Source: Lachnospiraceae bacterium (lineage in GTDB: Bacteria > Bacillota > Clostridia > Lachnospirales > Lachnospiraceae). From it: a DNA stretch of 5,651 nucleotides. This document shows positions 1-5,631 of the stretch, one piece after another. The notes beneath the pieces were generated by a model. That model ran no database searches. It was not told where the DNA came from and saw nothing but the letters and a program-made list of their open reading frames with translations. The position numbers and the translations under genes are program-made. The stretch's first letter is position 1; every line of letters begins with the position of its first letter. The stretch is from positions 1 through 5,651 of the forward strand of contig JAFVAA010000191.1 in NCBI GenBank assembly GCA_017476305.1, read 5' to 3'.

Positions 1-1
1 A

Positions 2-2884
2 ACAGATGAGATAAATCAAGCAGATAAAAAAATTCTAAATAATGATATCGTTTGTGAAAAAAAACATTTAAAGGGTGTGATGCTTTTTATCTCAGAATTT
101 ATGAAAAACATGGATATACTGCTCAGGGAAGCCGGGAGGGATTTAAAGGATATTCCTGTCTTTGGCGGAACGGGGCTTTTATCTTTGCCAATGCCAGATC
201 CAACAATCAGTTATGTTTTTGATGGAGAAGACTGTTACAGAGATTTTGTCCTTGCCGTGCTTTTTCATGGAGAAAATTTACATATCAAGGCTTCCTATAA
301 TTACGGCTGGACTCCTGTAGGAAAAAAGATGACGATTACGAAAACAGACGGAGATTTCCGGGTTTTGGAAATAGATCATAAGCCTGCCATGAATATTTAT
401 GGAAAGTATTTAGGTCTTCCTACCTCTGAAATGATTCAGGTAAGAAATATCTGCGAATTTCCTTTGATTTCGAAAAGAAAGGGTTTGACGATTGCCAGAG
501 TTCCAAGCTTTGGAGATAAAGAGGGAGCACTGAACTTTGGGGCACCAATCAGCGAAGGGGATGAAATCCAGTTTTCTTATGGTGCACAGGCAAGGATTTT
601 TTCCGAAATTTATACGGACGGGCTGGATTATTGCAAATTTGTCCCACAGGGAATGCTTTTAGTAATCTGCATGAATCGTGTGATTTTTTTAAAGGAGCAG
701 GAAAGACATGAGGTGGACTGCTATCAGCAGGTTGCACCGGAACTGGCATTTTTCCATGGAAATTCGGAAATTTATTACTGTAATGAAGCGGGAGGAGAAC
801 TAAATAGTGCTTTGGTAGCCATTGGTATCAGAGAGGGAGAAGCAGAAAAAAGAGAAATAAAAATAAAAGAGGATCCTTTAATAGAGGACAGGGTAAAAAA
901 TAATAATGTCATTCCTCTGGAATACCGTGTCATGCAGTTCATGAACGCAGTAACAGAGGATTTATGGAAGCTGTCAAAAAAGGCAAATGCAGCGAATGAG
1001 GCAAAATCTGCCTTTTTATCCAGCATGTCACATGAAATCCGTACGCCGATCAATGCAGTGCTTGGCATGGATGAGATGATCCTGAGGGAAAGTGAAGAAG
1101 AGAATACATTGGAATATGCGGAAAATATCCGTGTAGCAGGTAATACCCTTTTAGGGCTTGTCAATGATATCCTGGATTTTTCGAAAATAGAAGCAGGAAA
1201 GATGGAGCTTGTGGAAGCAGAGTACGAAACGGCTTCTACACTGCATGATCTGGTTACGATGATTTCTTTACGTGCAGAAAACAAGGGACTCGCATTAAAG
1301 ACAGAAATTGATAAGGAGCTGCCGACACTTTTATACGGAGATGAAGTGCGATTAAAACAGGTCATCACAAATATTTTGACCAATGCAGTCAAGTATACGG
1401 AGGAGGGAAGTGTCACACTTTCTGTAAAAGCAGAGAAAAAGGACGAGGAACATATAAAGCTCACTGTGCATGTGAAGGATACCGGAATCGGAATCAAAGA
1501 GGAAGATATTCCAAAGCTGTTTTCTGCTTTTGAAAGGATTGAGGAGGAAAGAAACAGAAATATTGAAGGAACCGGGCTTGGGATGAATATTACAAACAGG
1601 CTTCTTTCCATGATGGACAGTGAGCTTTCTGTGTCGAGCGTATATGGAGAGGGCTCTGATTTTTACTTTACTGTAGTACAAAAGGTACTTTCGTGGAAGC
1701 CAATCGGAGATATGGATCAGGCATGGAAAACATCAGTTCAGAGCAGGGAAAAATATCAGGCGGGATTTACGGCACCAAAGGCAGAAATTTTAGCAGTAGA
1801 TGATACGGCTATGAATCTGACCGTATTAAAGGGGCTTTTAAAACCACAAAAGATAAAGATAGACACTGCTTCTAGTGGTGAGGAATGCCTGGAAATGATC
1901 ACACAGAAAAAGTATGATATCATCTTTTTAGATCACAGAATGCCAAAGATGGATGGAATCGAAACGAGGGAGCGGATGGATGGTCTTCTGGGGAATAAAA
2001 ATCAGGAAACTCCTGTGATTGCACTTACAGCAAATGCAGTCTCCGGCGCAAAGGAGGAGTATCTTCGTGCCGGTTTTACGGATTATCTGACGAAGCCAAT
2101 CAATACAAATGAACTGGAAAAAATGCTAAGGACATATCTGCCAGAGGAAAAGCTGGAGGAGGCAGAGGCTTCCGCGGCAGCAGACAGCTCGAAGGAGGAT
2201 AATATTCCGGATGCTGCAAATGCTTCTGACAGTGGAGGACAAAATCAGAGTGGGTATACCCATGGAGAAAATTTGCAGGAAGTGCTTTCCTCTGTGGATG
2301 GTCTGGATTATTATTATGCGAATCTTCATCTGCAGACGGATGAGCTTTTAGAAATGACGGTGAGGGATTTTTACGGGGTGATTACACTTCATGCAGACAG
2401 GTTAGAGGAGATGTTTGGGCGTCTGCCGGAAAAGAACGCGATGGAGGAATACCGGATTCAGGTGCATGGAATGAAAAGCTCTGCTGCCACGATAGGAATT
2501 ATCCCTTTGGCGGGAATGGCGAAGGTTTTAGAGGATGCAGCGCGTGATGAGGATTTTTGTCAGATAAAAAATCTGCATGGTGCATTTATAGACCTTTGGA
2601 GAGATTATAAAAACAGATTTATGGGAATTTTAGGACTCGGAGAGGAGAAAAAAGAGGAAAAACCGAAGTTTGAAAAGGACATTTTAAAGGGACTTTTGGA
2701 TATCATACAGATGAGTATGGAGGAGTTTGATATCGATAAAGCAGATGAGACGATGGAGATGATAAAGGGGTATTCTTATCCGGAGAATATGGAAAAAGAA
2801 ATCCATATACTGCAGGCAGCCATTTCCGATGTGGATAGTGATGCTGCGATTGAAATAATAGAAAAAATAAAAAAATCGATCTAA
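2..2884 (+). CDS. FIST-sensor hybrid histidine kinase with receiver and HPt domains (5'-partial)
   Basis: Cytoplasmic multistep phosphorelay kinase. Residues are counted from the GTG at 77. FIST-type sensor, about 1-255: a GG-turn near 30, then GWTPVGK and EIDHKPA...YGKYLG motifs; the family is thought to bind small ligands such as amino acids. A helical linker leads to HisKA (SHEIRTP, H319), HATPase (N436, DTGIGI from 468, GTGLGM from 498), receiver (acid pair D575/D576, acceptor D619, T651, K673), an Ala/Ser/Asp/Glu-rich linker (about 690-727) and HPt (HGMKSSAATIG, H797). A helical tail follows, about 855-935. I see no membrane segment or signal peptide. The expected relay is H319 to D619 to H797, then to an unlinked response regulator; none is encoded here. 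The frame has no stop back to base 2, and the residues before GTG77 (LKGVMLFIS) look like FIST_N sequence. The gene therefore begins upstream and the FIST domain is only partly in view. An AAGGG near 71 makes a start at 77 or 80 possible but less likely. Confidence 0.93.
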   Translation, partial: TDEINQADKKILNNDIVCEKKHLKGVMLFISEFMKNMDILLREAGRDLKDIPVFGGTGLLSLPMPDPTISYVFDGEDCYRDFVLAVLFHGENLHIKASYNYGWTPVGKKMTITKTDGDFRVLEIDHKPAMNIYGKYLGLPTSEMIQVRNICEFPLISKRKGLTIARVPSFGDKEGALNFGAPISEGDEIQFSYGAQARIFSEIYTDGLDYCKFVPQGMLLVICMNRVIFLKEQERHEVDCYQQVAPELAFFHGNSEIYYCNEAGGELNSALVAIGIREGEAEKREIKIKEDPLIEDRVKNNNVIPLEYRVMQFMNAVTEDLWKLSKKANAANEAKSAFLSSMSHEIRTPINAVLGMDEMILRESEEENTLEYAENIRVAGNTLLGLVNDILDFSKIEAGKMELVEAEYETASTLHDLVTMISLRAENKGLALKTEIDKELPTLLYGDEVRLKQVITNILTNAVKYTEEGSVTLSVKAEKKDEEHIKLTVHVKDTGIGIKEEDIPKLFSAFERIEEERNRNIEGTGLGMNITNRLLSMMDSELSVSSVYGEGSDFYFTVVQKVLSWKPIGDMDQAWKTSVQSREKYQAGFTAPKAEILAVDDTAMNLTVLKGLLKPQKIKIDTASSGEECLEMITQKKYDIIFLDHRMPKMDGIETRERMDGLLGNKNQETPVIALTANAVSGAKEEYLRAGFTDYLTKPINTNELEKMLRTYLPEEKLEEAEASAAADSSKEDNIPDAANASDSGGQNQSGYTHGENLQEVLSSVDGLDYYYANLHLQTDELLEMTVRDFYGVITLHADRLEEMFGRLPEKNAMEEYRIQVHGMKSSAATIGIIPLAGMAKVLEDAARDEDFCQIKNLHGAFIDLWRDYKNRFMGILGLGEEKKEEKPKFEKDILKGLLDIIQMSMEEFDIDKADETMEMIKGYSYPENMEKEIHILQAAISDVDSDAAIEIIEKIKKSI

Positions 2885-2886
2885 GG

Positions 2887-2966
2887 AACAGTTAATTATT
2901 TTTAACATTTTGTCGCCCGCAGTAACATAAATGCAAGCGCTGCAGACGACAAAGTAAACAGTTAAT
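2887..2966. repeat. Imperfect dyad flanked by 10-bp direct repeats
   Basis: The direct repeat AACAGTTAAT occurs at 2887-2896 and 2957-2966. Between the copies is a dyad: TTTGTCG (2909-2915) pairs with CGACAAA (2947-2953), and GCAG (2919-2922) pairs with CTGC (2940-2943). A 3x3 mismatch separates the two stems and the loop is 17 bases. Neither strand has a T tract directly after the stem, so it is not a classical intrinsic terminator. It begins 3 bases after the kinase stop codon, so it may be a 3'-end processing or stability structure. It could also be a small interspersed element whose insertion duplicated the 10-bp flanks. Confidence 0.5.
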
Positions 2967-3077
2967 GATTATGATTCAAAAGTGGCGGCGCATACGATGC
3001 ATATAGAACCTATTGGAAAGAAAGCGTTTTTATGGATTTTGAAATCTGCCCCTTTTCTGTCTGCATTTGCACAAAGT

Positions 3078-3122
3078 GAAATGGACAAAAACGAAATGAA
3101 TAAAAACGAAATGAATAAAAAC
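3078..3122. repeat. 15-bp tandem repeat, three copies
   Basis: Three adjacent copies of GAAATGAATAAAAAC lie at 3078-3092, 3093-3107 and 3108-3122. The last two are identical and the first differs at two bases (GAAATGGACAAAAAC). Read in the + strand frame of the doubtful 76-codon ORF it gives NEMNK units. The unit length is a multiple of three, but that alone does not show coding, and slippage in A-rich DNA would explain it. Confidence 0.8.
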
Positions 3123-3152
3123 GAGGATGTGATTTATTGTCTGTTTGATTAT

Positions 3153-3205
3153 AAAAACAGAAGCTCCTTAACAAAGGATGCAAAGGTTACCTTTATGAAG
3201 GAGCT
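3153..3205 (-). terminator. Intrinsic terminator of the M56 gene relic
   Basis: On the minus strand, AGCTCCTT (3205-3198) pairs perfectly with AAGGAGCT (3169-3162). The 28-base loop holds a smaller dyad, AAAGGT with ACCTTT (3194-3182). The stem is followed by TCTG and then TTTTT (3157-3153). It starts 8 bases after the stop codon of the M56 fragment, as expected if the 3' end of that gene is original. The large loop makes it less typical than the other two terminators. Confidence 0.65.
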
Positions 3206-3212
3206 CCTATGA

Positions 3213-3743
3213 CTAATCGAGTTTATAAAAGACATGGTACTCTCCATCTCCCATAAGCACTCCAATCTGGTCATCTCTGCCAGTATAGGTATAAGCATCG
3301 CCGATGCCTCCAAAGTTCGATTCCCCATTAAATTCCGGAACTGTTCCTTCCTCCACAGATGAGCGGATGGTTCCTTCTAAAGCTTCCGGCTCTCCTACTA
3401 ATGTAGCCTTTGCATATGCACCCTTTTCCTCTTCCCCAAGTACTTTTATGACTGCTTCATCACAGGACATTTCCATATCCTTTTCCATAAAATAGCAGGC
3501 TATCCAAACAAATGGATTCCACCAGTAAAAATAGCGAACCAGACTGGCAATCAGCTTAAAAAGATAATCCTTTCTTTGGATATGTACTTTTTCATGTGTC
3601 AGAACATAGCGGTACTGTTCTTCGGAAATATAGTGTGGTAAATATACTGCAGGCTTAAAAAATCCTAAAACAAATGCCGTATAAATGTGATCTGCTTTAT
3701 AAACGCCTTCTTCTACGGGAATGCTGATAGCCGGGAAGTAAAC
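3213..3743 (-). pseudogene. Truncated M56-family (BlaR1/MecR1-like) membrane metallopeptidase
   Basis: M56 proteins are membrane sensors whose cytoplasmic zinc-protease loop cleaves a BlaI/MecI-type repressor. The minus-strand frame is open for 176 codons from 3743 to the stop at 3213. It reads through FVLGFFKPAVYLP, then THEKVHIQRKD (zinc motif HEKVH, 3596-3582), YWWNPFVW and MEMSCDEAV, all hallmarks of the M56 protease domain. The N-terminal membrane helices found in full BlaR1 are missing: a TGA (3746-3744) precedes the frame and the promoter region lies immediately beyond. The only ATG codons are from 3488 on, downstream of the zinc motif, so a protein started there would lack HExxH. After GAYAKATLV the protein is short and lacks an obvious last helix and extracellular sensor domain, so an internal deletion is also likely. 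No penicillin-binding motif is seen. I judge it non-functional, although the zinc residues are intact. Confidence 0.85.
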
Positions 3744-3759
3744 TCACAAAGGGCTTTTT

Positions 3760-3780
3760 ATGTCTATTATCTATAGACAT
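3760..3780. promoter_or_regulatory. Operator 1: perfect inverted repeat beside the M56 promoter
   Basis: ATGTCTAT and ATAGACAT form perfect 8-bp arms around a 5-base spacer. On the minus strand it lies just downstream of the -10 box, over the likely transcription start. It shares the core GTCTA-N7-TAGAC with operator 2, centre-to-centre about 20 bp, or two helical turns. Together with the M56 relic this suggests a BlaI/MecI-type repressor site. The arms are not the staphylococcal TACA/TGTA core, so the repressor identity is inferred from context. Confidence 0.7.
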
Positions 3781-3809
3781 AGTCTACCACGTATAGACAG
3801 AGTTGTCAA
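3781..3809 (-). promoter_or_regulatory. Sigma-A-like promoter reading into the M56 relic
   Basis: On the minus strand the -35 box is a perfect TTGACA (3809-3804). A 17-base spacer follows, then TAGACT (3786-3781), which matches TATAAT at 4 of 6 positions. The -10 box is part of operator 2 and the likely start site is inside operator 1, so a bound repressor would block it. It probably drove a repressor-M56 operon. Now it leads within about 40 bases into the headless peptidase frame. Confidence 0.75.
3782..3798. promoter_or_regulatory. Operator 2: GTCTA-N7-TAGAC dyad over the -10 box
   Basis: GTCTA (3782-3786) and TAGAC (3794-3798) are inverted arms with a 7-base spacer, the same geometry as operator 1. 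The site covers the -10 box and part of the -35/-10 spacer of the minus-strand promoter. Two matched dyads two helical turns apart would suit binding by two repressor dimers. Confidence 0.65.
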
Positions 3810-3816
3810 GCATTAT

Positions 3817-3840
3817 AAAAGGACTTTCGAACGAAAGTCC
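3817..3840 (-). terminator. Intrinsic terminator of apt
   Basis: On the minus strand, GGACTTTCG pairs with CGAAAGTCC (9-bp arms around TT, 3840-3821), followed by TTTT (3820-3817) and then ATAAT. It lies 45 bases after the apt stop codon and just before the -35 box of the next promoter, so it separates apt from the M56 relic. On the + strand the stem is not followed by T, so it appears to act one way only. Confidence 0.8.
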
Positions 3841-3885
3841 CATGAAAGTTACAGTTCGCATATGCGTGTAAGTCATAAGAAACCA

Positions 3886-4410
3886 TTAGTTTCCTTCATA
3901 TTTTAAAATGGAAACAATATCATAGCCTTTTAGTTTTTCCCGTCCCTTTAAACCCATAAGCTCCATGAGAAAAACGATTTTTTCCACACTCGCGCCCAGT
4001 TCTTCAATCATTTTCACGCTTGCTTTTATGGTTCCACCCGTAGCAATCAAATCATCTACAAGCACCACTTTTTGTCCCGGTATGAGGGAATCCCTGTGCA
4101 TCTCCAGCTCTGCACTTCCATATTCCAAGTCATATTTTGCAGAAATCGTCTCACAAGGTAGTTTTCCCTTTTTGCGGATTGGTACAAATGCCTTTCCAAG
4201 TATATATGCAATTGGCACACCAAAAATAAAACCCCTTGATTCTGTTCCGGCTACCACATCAAAGTCTGCCCCATCCAGTGCTTTTACCATTTCATCAATA
4301 GCAAGCTTTAATCCATCGGCATCCTGGAGTATTGTAGTGATGTCCCGGAAAATAATTCCCTTTTCCGGAAAGTCCGGTATTTCTCTTACATATTCCTCTA
4401 ATTTTTTCAT
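3886..4410 (-). CDS. apt: Adenine phosphoribosyltransferase
   Basis: Cytoplasmic purine-salvage enzyme that makes AMP and pyrophosphate from adenine and PRPP. The 174 residues match the usual 170-180 of bacterial Apt. From the N-terminus: IPDFPEKGIIFRDITT (11-26, typical Apt opening), GTESRGF (55-61), the flexible-loop region RKKGKLP (79-85), and the PRPP-binding motif VVLVDDLIATGGT (115-127) with the acid pair D119/D120. No key residue is missing. The ATG is set by a strong GGAGG on the minus strand (around 4420-4416) about 6 bases upstream. It has its own promoter and terminator, so it appears monocistronic. Its neighbours on both sides are gene relics, which say nothing about its role. The assignment over xanthine or hypoxanthine PRTases rests on the whole-length pattern. 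Confidence 0.97.
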   Translation of the reverse strand: MKKLEEYVREIPDFPEKGIIFRDITTILQDADGLKLAIDEMVKALDGADFDVVAGTESRGFIFGVPIAYILGKAFVPIRKKGKLPCETISAKYDLEYGSAELEMHRDSLIPGQKVVLVDDLIATGGTIKASVKMIEELGASVEKIVFLMELMGLKGREKLKGYDIVSILKYEGN

Positions 4411-4456
4411 TTTCTCCTCCTTTGTTGCTTTTCACGGCTTTCTTCTCCTATTTTCC

Positions 4457-4485
4457 ATTATAATCTCTTATGGGTATATCTGCAA
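4457..4485 (-). promoter_or_regulatory. Promoter of apt
   Basis: On the minus strand a perfect TATAAT (4462-4457) is preceded by a 17-base spacer and TTGCAG (4485-4480), which keeps the TTG of TTGACA. The start site would be about 40 bases before the apt ATG. The -35 box ends only 10 bases from where the GGDEF relic becomes recognisable, so the break next to it spared the apt promoter. I see no PurR-type operator or riboswitch. Confidence 0.7.
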
Positions 4486-4495
4486 ATATTTTTTA

Positions 4496-4726
4496 GTAGC
4501 TGCGTATCAGAGTGGAACTTCTATCCAGGATCTGATGGATGATGCGGATGCAAAGCTCTATTATGGAAAGAGATATGGAAAAAATCAAGTTGTGAATCGA
4601 TTACCGGATGATGACAGCAATCATCTTGGAAAAGAGAAAAGAAAGCAGGAAAAAGCAGATGAGAAAGCAGGGATAGCATTTGGTTCTTTACTTCGGGAAA
4701 GAATCAGTCAGCCCGTAACTCATTAA
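4496..4726 (+). pseudogene. C-terminal remnant of a GGDEF (diguanylate cyclase) protein
   Basis: The + strand frame gives 76 codons. It opens with VAAYQSGTSIQDLMDDADAK followed by LYYGKRYGKNQVV. This is the conserved end of GGDEF domains (G-A-x-Y, then the LxxxADxxLYxxKxxGKN pattern). A Lys/Glu-rich tail ends at TAA (4724-4726). The GG(D/E)EF active site, the GTP-binding residues and everything upstream are absent. No start codon or ribosome binding site lies at the break; the sequence before it is the apt promoter on the other strand. The intact protein would have made c-di-GMP. This piece cannot, and is most likely untranslated. Homology is clear for about the first 35 residues and weak in the tail. 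Confidence 0.82.
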
Positions 4727-5094
4727 TAGTATTAGAGAATCATGTTGTTAATGAGCCTAAAATAAGGAAATAGGAAAGGAAGAAATGACATGGAAGTAAG
4801 TGGATCGGGAAAACAAATTCATGTGGTCAATGAACATAGGGAGAGAGTTGTAAACTTCTCCCTGTTTTTTTTTGGAATACAATCGCTTTTTCCTTCAAAT
4901 ATTTAATATCTATTTTTATGATAAAATAAAATAAAATGCAATCAAATTTTTTCTGCCGACATTATATAGGTGAAAGGGAATTCATCGATGAAATCATCTT
5001 TTACGAAAAAGGAATATACTATGAGCTTAAGGAGGCATTGCGGATTTTGTTTTGCAGTTGTGAAGCACATGGATATTCCAGTGAGGAGAGCAGC
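4727..5094. other. Gap between GGDEF relic and sigma-factor gene
   Basis: These 368 bases hold a terminator (4838-4873), an A/T-rich stretch with three AAAAT units (about 4923-4937) and a possible small ORF coupled to the sigma factor (4988-5098). A 38-codon frame at 4790-4906 has a fair upstream AAGGA but runs straight through the terminator. I found no convincing -35/-10 pair for the sigma-factor operon. Its promoter may lie in the A/T-rich part after 4874 or be of an ECF type that I cannot identify by eye. Confidence 0.5.
4838..4873 (+). terminator. Intrinsic terminator before the sigma-factor operon
   Basis: AGGGAGAGAGTT (4838-4849) pairs with AACTTCTCCCT (4853-4863), with one bulged base and a 3-base GTA loop. 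One G and then nine T (4865-4873) follow. This is a strong rho-independent signal on the + strand. It lies about 110 bases after the GGDEF relic's stop, so it was probably that gene's terminator. It insulates the sigma-factor operon from anything upstream. Confidence 0.9.
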
Positions 5095-5098
5095 ATGA
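4988..5098 (+). CDS. Possible small ORF coupled to the sigma-factor gene
   Basis: An ATG frame of 36 codons ends in TGA at 5096-5098, overlapping the sigma-factor ATG (5095-5097) as ATGA, the usual form of translational coupling. GAAAGGGA (4972-4979) lies 8 bases before the ATG. A second in-frame ATG at 5021 has AAAGGA (5008-5013) 7 bases upstream and would give 25 residues. The peptide is basic and has one CGFC (CxxC) motif. I do not recognise it. It might be a leader peptide controlling sigma-factor translation, or chance; the A-rich, purine-rich context makes spurious ribosome binding sites common. Confidence 0.3.
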   Translation: MKSSFTKKEYTMSLRRHCGFCFAVVKHMDIPVRRAA

Positions 5099-5631
5099 CA
5101 GTAGAAGAAATTGAAAATTATTTAATGAAATATGGCGAAGATCTTTTTCGGTTCTGCTGCTTTTTGACCGGAAAGAGGGACAGGGCAGAGGATCTGTATC
5201 AGGATACTTTTTTAAAGGCAATGGAGCTGTCAGGGGAAGTCGCACCAGAGGAGGCAAAAAAATATTTAGCCGGAATAGCTGCAAATATCTGGAAAAATGA
5301 GTGGCGTAAGGAGAAACGGAGACAGAAAATCATCCATCCGGTAGAATTTGATGGAGATTATATGTCTTTTCAAACAGAGGAAAATGCGTCACAGAAAGCA
5401 GATATTCTGGATGATTATGTAAGGAAAGAAACATGTAAGGCTGTCCGGAGGGTAGTCGATGCATTGCCGGAAAAATATCGTATCATCATTCTGATGTACT
5501 ACAGTATGGATTTATCTACAAAGGAGATTGCAGAGGAATTACGTATGAGCAAAGGAACGGTGACGAGCAGGCTTCTGCGTGCAAGGGAAAAAATCAAAAA
5601 AGGTCTGGAGGCGGGCGGATATGAGAGATAA
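5095..5631 (+). CDS. ECF-type RNA polymerase sigma factor (sigma-70 family)
   Basis: Directs RNA polymerase to a small set of promoters, normally under control of a partner anti-sigma protein. It has 178 residues, typical of ECF factors. Sigma region 2 covers about 10-75, with RAEDLYQDTFLKA (30-42) and the region 2.4-like YLAGIAANIWKNEWRKEKRR (57-76). A variable linker (77-112) follows. Region 4 covers about 115-170, with LPEKYR and the helix-turn-helix STKEIAEELRMSKGTVTSRL (141-160). There is no region 1.1 or 3. The frame is open further upstream (an ATG at 4936 would give 231 residues), but the ATG at 5095 has GAGGAG (5083-5088) 6 bases before it and the family fold starts here, so I chose it. 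Its last 11 bases overlap the next gene. The target promoters and stimulus cannot be told from the sequence. Confidence 0.93.
   Translation: MTVEEIENYLMKYGEDLFRFCCFLTGKRDRAEDLYQDTFLKAMELSGEVAPEEAKKYLAGIAANIWKNEWRKEKRRQKIIHPVEFDGDYMSFQTEENASQKADILDDYVRKETCKAVRRVVDALPEKYRIIILMYYSMDLSTKEIAEELRMSKGTVTSRLLRAREKIKKGLEAGGYER

Larger units (their letters stand above)
2885..3212. other. Intergenic stretch with no convincing gene
   Basis: This 328-base gap separates the kinase from the convergent M56 relic. It holds a dyad between short direct repeats (2887-2966), a 15-bp tandem repeat (3078-3122) and the minus-strand terminator (3153-3205). A GTG-initiated frame of 76 codons (2982-3212, + strand) crosses all but the first. 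I see no ribosome binding site or recognisable domain for it, its middle is the tandem repeat (NEMNK units), and its last 20 or so codons lie in the terminator hairpin of the opposite gene. It is probably not a gene. I see no clear T-tailed terminator for the kinase. Confidence 0.6.

Noticed and set aside
775..1681. Long minus-strand open frames within the kinase (775-1611 and 1352-1681)
   Set aside because: They lie opposite conserved kinase domains, are Ser/Phe-rich as expected for antisense of this sequence, and show no domain of their own.
2982..3212. 76-codon GTG-initiated ORF with NEMNK repeats
   Set aside because: No ribosome binding site, no recognisable domain, and its end lies inside the terminator hairpin of the opposite gene. 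Described as part of the intergenic stretch instead.
3304..3495. + strand 63-codon frame opposite the M56 relic
   Set aside because: Shadow of the minus-strand M56 coding sequence; no features of its own.
3760..3840. Series of palindromes considered as a CRISPR-like array or attachment site
   Set aside because: Only two related dyads are present. They fit promoter operators, and the third palindrome is the apt terminator. No repeat-spacer regularity or recombinase gene is seen.
3965..4495. + strand open frame across apt, continuous with the GGDEF relic
   Set aside because: It is the antisense of the well-conserved apt gene. Only the part after about 4496 has protein homology, so the long frame is a chance fusion.
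4790..4906. 38-codon ORF (MEVSGSGKQI...) preceded by AAGGA
   Set aside because: Its second half is the terminator stem and T tract (hence a Phe run), so a full transcript would rarely exist. No homology recognised.
5027..5284. Minus-strand 85-codon frame opposite the sigma-factor gene
   Set aside because: It is antisense to the conserved sigma region 2 and has no motif or ribosome binding site of its own.
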